Shown: positions 60,355 to 64,000 of the stretch, piece after piece
Layout: each line of letters begins with the position of its first letter
How positions within the stretch are numbered: the stretch's first letter is position 1
NCBI RefSeq assembly: GCF_003854895.1
Contig: NZ_CP033966.1
Location: 5,270,001 to 5,334,000 of the forward strand
Reading direction: 5' to 3'
From: Pigmentiphaga sp. H8
GTDB taxonomy: Bacteria; Pseudomonadota; Gammaproteobacteria; Burkholderiales; Burkholderiaceae_B
DNA length: 64,000 nt
Translations under genes and position numbers: made by a program
The notes under the pieces: model-generated
Database searches by the model: none
Told to the model about the DNA's origin: nothing
The model's input: the letters and a program-made list of their open reading frames with translations, nothing else

Positions 60355-61356
60355 TCAATCCAGCGTCAGGTTCAGGCGCTTGATCACCGCGCCCAGCGTC
60401 CGCTGTTCCTTCTTGATCAGCGCGGTCAGCTCGGCCGGGGTGGACGGCGCGGCGGTGAAGTACTGGGCGGTCAGCTGCTTCTGCACTTCCTCGCTCTTGA
60501 TGATCTGCACCAGTTCCTTGTTCAGCCGGTCGACGATGGGCTGCGGCGTGCCGGCGGGCACCAGGATGGCTTGCCAGGAGATCACCTCGAAGTCGGGCAC
60601 ACCCTGCTCCGCCATGGTCGGCAGGTCGGGCAGCGCCGGGCTGCGCTTGGCGCTGGTCACGGCCAGGGCCTTGAGCTTGCCGTCGCGCACCTGCGGCATG
60701 GCGATGGCGGGCACCATGAAACCGGCCTGCACCTGGCCGCCCAGCATGGCGGTCACGACCTGCGGGAAGCCGGCGTACGGCACGTGCAGGATGTCCAGGT
60801 TCTCCTTGCCCTTGAGCAGTTCCATCGCCAGGTGGGCGGAGCTGCCGGCGCCGACGGTGCCGAAGTTCAGCTTGCCGGGCTCTTTCTTCACCAGCGAGGT
60901 GAAGGCGCCGACCGAGTCGACGTTCAGCGAGGGCGGCACGACCAGCACGTTGGGGCTGGTGGCGACCAGCGTGACGGGCGCGAGGTCCTTCAGCGGGTCG
61001 TAGTTGAGCTTGGAGTAGAGCGCGGGGGCGGTGGCCAGCGGTCCGTTGATGGTGAACAGCATGGTGTAGCCGTCCGGCGTGGCATGGGCCACCGTGCCGG
61101 TACCGATGTTGCCGCCAGCGCCGGGCTTGTTGTCGATCACGATCGCCTGGCCGAGCTGCTTGGCGAGCGGCTGCGAGATCACGCGCGCGATGATGTCGGG
61201 CGACGAGCCGGCCGGGAACGGCACGACCAGCTTGATGGGCCGGCTGGGCCAGTCATGCTGGGCGAAGGCGGGGGTGGCGGCCATGAGGCCGGCGGCCACG
61301 GCCGCGCCCAGAAGGCCGCGGCGCAGGGCCGACGCGGAAGAAGCGGAAGAATGCAT
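60355..61356 (-). CDS. Bug-family (TctC-like) periplasmic solute-binding protein
   Basis: A 333-residue receptor with signal peptide (RRGLLGAAVAAGLMAATPAFAQ) and Bug signature WPSRPIKLVVPFPAGSSPDIIARVIS. It stands downstream of a LOG-family gene with 44 bp between, so may be co-transcribed, but the two have no obvious shared job. GGAGAT precedes the ATG at 61356. Ligand unknown. Its transcript ends at a bidirectional terminator. Confidence 0.9.
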   Translation of the reverse strand: MHSSASSASALRRGLLGAAVAAGLMAATPAFAQHDWPSRPIKLVVPFPAGSSPDIIARVISQPLAKQLGQAIVIDNKPGAGGNIGTGTVAHATPDGYTMLFTINGPLATAPALYSKLNYDPLKDLAPVTLVATSPNVLVVPPSLNVDSVGAFTSLVKKEPGKLNFGTVGAGSSAHLAMELLKGKENLDILHVPYAGFPQVVTAMLGGQVQAGFMVPAIAMPQVRDGKLKALAVTSAKRSPALPDLPTMAEQGVPDFEVISWQAILVPAGTPQPIVDRLNKELVQIIKSEEVQKQLTAQYFTAAPSTPAELTALIKKEQRTLGAVIKRLNLTLD

Positions 61357-61400
61357 GGATATCTCCGTTATTTGGTGTTGGACTGGCGGGCGGGGCTGCT

Positions 61401-61985
61401 TCAGACCGCGTCGCTGTTCTTGACCCATCGGCCCACATGTACCGGCTGCGCGCTGGCCAGGCGGTCCAGCAGGCGGTCGATATCCGTGTCGACGATCAGC
61501 GCCTCGAGATGCACCGCGCGCACGAAACCCTGTTCATGGGCATGGCGAGCGAAGGCAAGCAAGGCATCGTAATAGCCGTTGGCGTTGAGCAACCCCACCG
61601 GCTTGGAGTGGTAGCCGATCTGTTGCCAGGTCAGCACCTCGAAAAGTTCGTCCAGCGTGCCGAAACCGCCGGGCAGCGCGACGAAGGCGTCCGAGAGTTC
61701 GACCATGCGGGCCTTGCGGGCATGCATGGTCGGCACGACGTACATGTCGGTCAGGCCCTTGTGGCCGACCTCTTTTTCCCACAGCCGTTCGGGGATGACG
61801 CCGGTCACCTGCCCGCCCGCCTCGAGCGCGGCATTGGCCACGTGCCCCATCAGCCCGACACTGCCGCCGCCATATACCAGCCGCATTCCCCGCCCCGCCA
61901 CCGCGCGCCCGAAGTCGCGCGCCACGTCGGCAAAGAAAGGATCGTTCCCGGCACTGGCGCCGCAATACACACAAACCGCATCCAT
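61401..61985 (-). CDS. LOG-family cytokinin riboside 5'-monophosphate phosphoribohydrolase-like protein
   Basis: A 194-residue Rossmann-fold hydrolase. The catalytic signature PGGFGTLDELFE is at about residues 104-115, with ARKARMVELSDAFVAL before it and VCVYCGASAGN at the N terminus, all characteristic of LOG (lysine-decarboxylase-like misannotated) proteins. Bacterial members cleave nucleoside 5'-monophosphates to base and ribose 5-phosphate. The ATG directly precedes the gpsA stop region on the same strand. Confidence 0.92.
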   Translation of the reverse strand: MDAVCVYCGASAGNDPFFADVARDFGRAVAGRGMRLVYGGGSVGLMGHVANAALEAGGQVTGVIPERLWEKEVGHKGLTDMYVVPTMHARKARMVELSDAFVALPGGFGTLDELFEVLTWQQIGYHSKPVGLLNANGYYDALLAFARHAHEQGFVRAVHLEALIVDTDIDRLLDRLASAQPVHVGRWVKNSDAV

Positions 61986-63023
61986 CTAAATTCCCTCGAC
62001 TTTTGGATCCCTGGCCAGCAGGCGCGACACTGCCTGCGCCGGCGGCACGCGGTCGAACAGCACCGCGCAGACGGCCTCGGTGATCGGCATCTCGACCCCG
62101 CGGCGGCGAGCCAGGTCGCGCACGGCCGGCGCGCAGCGCACGCCCTCGGCCACCTGGGTCATGTCGCCCAGGATCTCGTCCAGCGACCGGCCGCGGCCGA
62201 TCTCCAGGCCGACGTGGCGGTTGCGGGACAGGTCCCCGGTGGCGGTCAGGATCAGGTCGCCCAGTCCGGTCAGGCCGGAGAAGGTGTCTGCCTGCGCGCC
62301 CAGGGCCACGCCCAGGCGCGTCATCTCGGCCAGGCCGCGGGTGATGAGGGCGGCACGGGCGTTGGCGCCCATGCCCAGGCCATCGCCGATGCCGCAGGCG
62401 ATGGCCATGATGTTCTTGACGGCCCCCCCCACCTCGACGCCGACGATGTCCTCGCTGCCGTAGACGCGGATCGCGCCGCCGTGCAGCGCATCGGTGACGC
62501 GGCCGCGCAGTTCCGCGCTGGCGCTGGCGATGGTCAGCGCCACCGGCAGGCCCCGCGCCACTTCCTTGGCGAAAGACGGCCCCGACAGGACACCGGTGGA
62601 CAGCCCCGCCGCACCGGCGAACGCGGCCTCGGCGATGGCGTGCGGCAGGCGGCCGGTGTCCGCGTCCAGGCCCTTGCAGGTCCAGGCCACCGCCAGGTCG
62701 TTCAGGCCGTGGCGGGCCACGCCCGCCGCCACCTCGCGGCAGGCCTGCTCCATGCCGGCCACCGGCACGCCCAGGATCAGCAGCGGGCGCGGGGCGCCGC
62801 GCAGGTGCTCGAACAGGTCATCGAGGTCGCTGGTGCAGCGCAGGTCCTGCGGCAGCGCGACCCCGGGCAGGTAGTCGGCGTTCTCGTGGGTATCGGCGAT
62901 GCGGCGCGCCAGCTCGGGCCGGCGGGCCCACAGCATGGTGGCATGGCCCCGGGCGCAGGCGGCGGCCAGGGCCGTGCCCCAGCTGCCCGCCCCCAGGACG
63001 GCGACGCGCAGGCCCGGCGCCAT
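61986..63023 (-). CDS. gpsA: NAD(P)H-dependent glycerol-3-phosphate dehydrogenase
   Basis: GpsA reduces dihydroxyacetone phosphate to sn-glycerol 3-phosphate for phospholipid synthesis. The 345-residue product has the nucleotide-binding GAGSWGTALA (about residues 9-18), SGPSFAKEVARG and the catalytic Lys in GGAVKNIMAIACGIGDG. The ATG at 63023 is 23 bp after the secB stop; secB-gpsA is a common pairing. Immediately followed by the LOG gene. Confidence 0.96.
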   Translation of the reverse strand: MAPGLRVAVLGAGSWGTALAAACARGHATMLWARRPELARRIADTHENADYLPGVALPQDLRCTSDLDDLFEHLRGAPRPLLILGVPVAGMEQACREVAAGVARHGLNDLAVAWTCKGLDADTGRLPHAIAEAAFAGAAGLSTGVLSGPSFAKEVARGLPVALTIASASAELRGRVTDALHGGAIRVYGSEDIVGVEVGGAVKNIMAIACGIGDGLGMGANARAALITRGLAEMTRLGVALGAQADTFSGLTGLGDLILTATGDLSRNRHVGLEIGRGRSLDEILGDMTQVAEGVRCAPAVRDLARRRGVEMPITEAVCAVLFDRVPPAQAVSRLLARDPKVEGI

Positions 63024-63046
63024 GTCCGCCACGGTGCTGGCGCCGC

Positions 63047-63553
63047 TCAGTGCTTGGTGCCCGGCGGCAGGATCAGGCCGGCGTCGTTGCCGGCCTGGGC
63101 CACCTGCTGCTCGGCGGCGGCCTGGGCCACGCGCTGCTCGTAGATGGCCTGGAAGTTGACCTCGGCCAGGTGCAGCGGGGCCATCGACGCGCGGGTGATG
63201 GCGTCGGCGATGTTGCTGCGCAGGTAGGGGTAGATGATGCCGGGGCAGGCGATGCCCAGGATGGGGTCGAGCTGTTCCAGGGGGATGTTGGCCAGTTCGA
63301 AGATGCCGGACTGCTTGCCTTCGACCAGGTACAGGACCTTGTCGCCGACCTTGGTGGTCACGGTGGCGGTCACGGTCACTTCGAAGACGGTCTCGGCCAG
63401 CGCCTGGGCGCCGACGTCGATGGCGACCTCGACCCCGGGCTGCTCGGTTTCCAGGAAGATCTGGGGCGCGTTGGGCAACTCCAGCGACAGGTCTTTCAGG
63501 TAGACGCGCTGGATGTTGAACACGGGGGCTTGCTGCTCTTGATTGTCGGACAT
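63047..63553 (-). CDS. secB: Protein-export chaperone SecB
   Basis: SecB keeps preproteins unfolded and delivers them to SecA. The 168-residue product has the usual SecB core (FNIQRVYLKDLSLELPNAPQIF, VCPGIIYPYLRSNIADA-like region) and a Glu-rich, negatively charged surface that binds SecA, with an extended C-terminal tail after AIYEQRVAQAAAEQQ. It lies between grxC and gpsA. Confidence 0.96.
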   Translation of the reverse strand: MSDNQEQQAPVFNIQRVYLKDLSLELPNAPQIFLETEQPGVEVAIDVGAQALAETVFEVTVTATVTTKVGDKVLYLVEGKQSGIFELANIPLEQLDPILGIACPGIIYPYLRSNIADAITRASMAPLHLAEVNFQAIYEQRVAQAAAEQQVAQAGNDAGLILPPGTKH

Positions 63554-63640
63554 GGGAGAAAGTCTGGAAACGGAAAGCCTGCTGGCTGAACCCGGCCCCC
63601 GGTACGCGCGGGGCCGAAACGTATGCACCAAAAGAACATG

Positions 63641-63657
63641 CCGGGGACACGCCCCGG
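63641..63657 (-). terminator. Hairpin between grxC and secB
   Basis: CCGGGG-ACACG-CCCCGG, a 6-bp stem 12 bp after the grxC stop on the minus strand, followed by a modestly T-rich CATGTTCTTTTGG. Weak terminator or attenuator at best. Confidence 0.35.
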
Positions 63658-63668
63658 CCACAACGAAA

Positions 63669-63944
63669 TCAATGGTCCTGCTTCGCCGGGCCGGCAAGCA
63701 GCGGTTGCAGCCCGCCCGCGCGGTCGAGCGCGGCGAGTTCGTCGAAACCGCCCACGTGCGTATCGCCGATGTAGATCTGCGGCACCGTGCGCCGGCCGGT
63801 ACGCTCGATCATCTCGGCCCGGCGCTCGGGCTCGGCGTCGATGCGCACCTTCTCGATCTCCTGCACGCCGCGCTGCTTGAGCAGCATCTCGGCGCGCATG
63901 CAAAAGGGGCAATACCCCGTCGAATACATCAGGACTTTCTGCAT
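63669..63944 (-). CDS. grxC: Glutaredoxin 3
   Basis: A 91-residue dithiol glutaredoxin that reduces protein disulphides and glutathione mixed disulphides. The active site is CPFC (Cys12, Cys15), with TVPQIYIGDTHVGG (cis-Pro and glutathione-binding) further on. ATG at 63944 gives MQKVLMYSTGYCPFC. It lies 4 bp after the rhodanese stop and 115 bp before secB, a conserved order in beta-proteobacteria. Confidence 0.95.
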   Translation of the reverse strand: MQKVLMYSTGYCPFCMRAEMLLKQRGVQEIEKVRIDAEPERRAEMIERTGRRTVPQIYIGDTHVGGFDELAALDRAGGLQPLLAGPAKQDH

Positions 63945-63948
63945 GGCG

Positions 63949-64000
63949 CTATCCCTTCGCAATGGGCATGCCCGCCTGCACCCAGCCGGACAGGCCGCCC
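63949..64000 (-). CDS. Rhodanese-like protein, C-terminal end (cut by window edge)
   Basis: Only the last 16 codons and the stop are present: the sequence ends GGLSGWVQAGMPIAKG, the usual C-terminal helix motif of single-domain rhodanese proteins (L-x-G-G-W-x-A-G-x-P). The position before grxC-secB matches the conserved order in related genomes. Active-site Cys is outside the window. Confidence 0.7.
   Translation of the reverse strand, partial: GGLSGWVQAGMPIAKG

Noticed and set aside
1..64000. CRISPR arrays, tRNA or rRNA genes, prophage genes, replication or partition origin
   Set aside because: No spaced direct repeats, cloverleaf-type sequences, phage structural or integrase genes, or oriC-like DnaA box cluster were noticed.

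Overview
The window is a high-GC chromosomal segment from a beta-proteobacterium of the Alcaligenaceae, most likely Bordetella or the closely related Achromobacter. The evidence is the gene order (his/murA/bolA/mla cluster, gltBD, rpoH, an aa3-type cox cluster, secB/grxC), four orphan Bug-type (TctC-like) periplasmic binding proteins, Burkholderiales-style CCCCCTACGC intergenic repeats and the protein sequences themselves. No tRNA, rRNA, CRISPR array, prophage or intact insertion sequence was seen. The two ends cut hisD (left) and a rhodanese-like gene (right).

Layout. 1-8.7 kb (minus strand): a cell-envelope and histidine block read mlaF-mlaE-mlaD-mlaA-mlaC, a yadG/yadH-like ABC exporter, a bolA/ibaG-like gene, murA, hisG, hisD. 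9-15.4 kb: gltB-gltD (glutamate synthase) with its own terminator. 15.6-17.8 kb: a RAYT-family transposase relative that has lost its catalytic motifs, rpoH preceded by a perfect CIRCE operator, and an ORF-less structured region closed by a perfect UUCG terminator that is probably a small RNA. 18-28.8 kb: a Bug receptor, then the cytochrome c oxidase operon with its assembly genes (coxB with fused cytochrome c, coxA, a 36-codon small protein, ctaG, a DUF2970 gene, cox3, an antiparallel twin-TM gene, surf1, a thioredoxin-like gene, ctaA, ctaB, sco). 28.8-30.7 kb: a BioC-like methyltransferase and comF. 30.8-39.9 kb: an mdtABC/OprM-type RND efflux operon with 4-bp overlaps at every junction.

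39.9-63 kb is more accessory in character and is organised as regulator/target pairs: MarR with a DUF1428 gene across a 20-bp perfect palindrome; IclR divergent from an ALDH / ThDP-enzyme / Bug operon, followed by a self-sufficient CYP116B-type P450; trmL and a MetE-C-terminal-like gene; a GntR(FadR-type) regulator divergent from a five-gene catabolic operon (FAH family, Bug, ornithine-cyclodeaminase family, DapA family, ALDH) with mirrored operator-like repeats at both promoters; an HTH protein plus SMP-30/YncE-like, DUF899 and DUF2182 genes; a fourth Bug; a LOG-family gene. From 62 kb the conserved block gpsA-secB-grxC-rhodanese closes the window.

How the genes work together: the left half is core physiology (outer-membrane lipid asymmetry, peptidoglycan precursor, amino acids, heat shock, respiration). 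The right half is solute capture by Bug proteins coupled to small oxidative catabolic operons, each with a local regulator whose binding sites can often be seen. The least explained elements are the ORF-less RNA candidate, the domesticated RAYT-like gene with its flanking repeat, the dispersed intergenic repeats and the GntR-controlled operon of unknown substrate.
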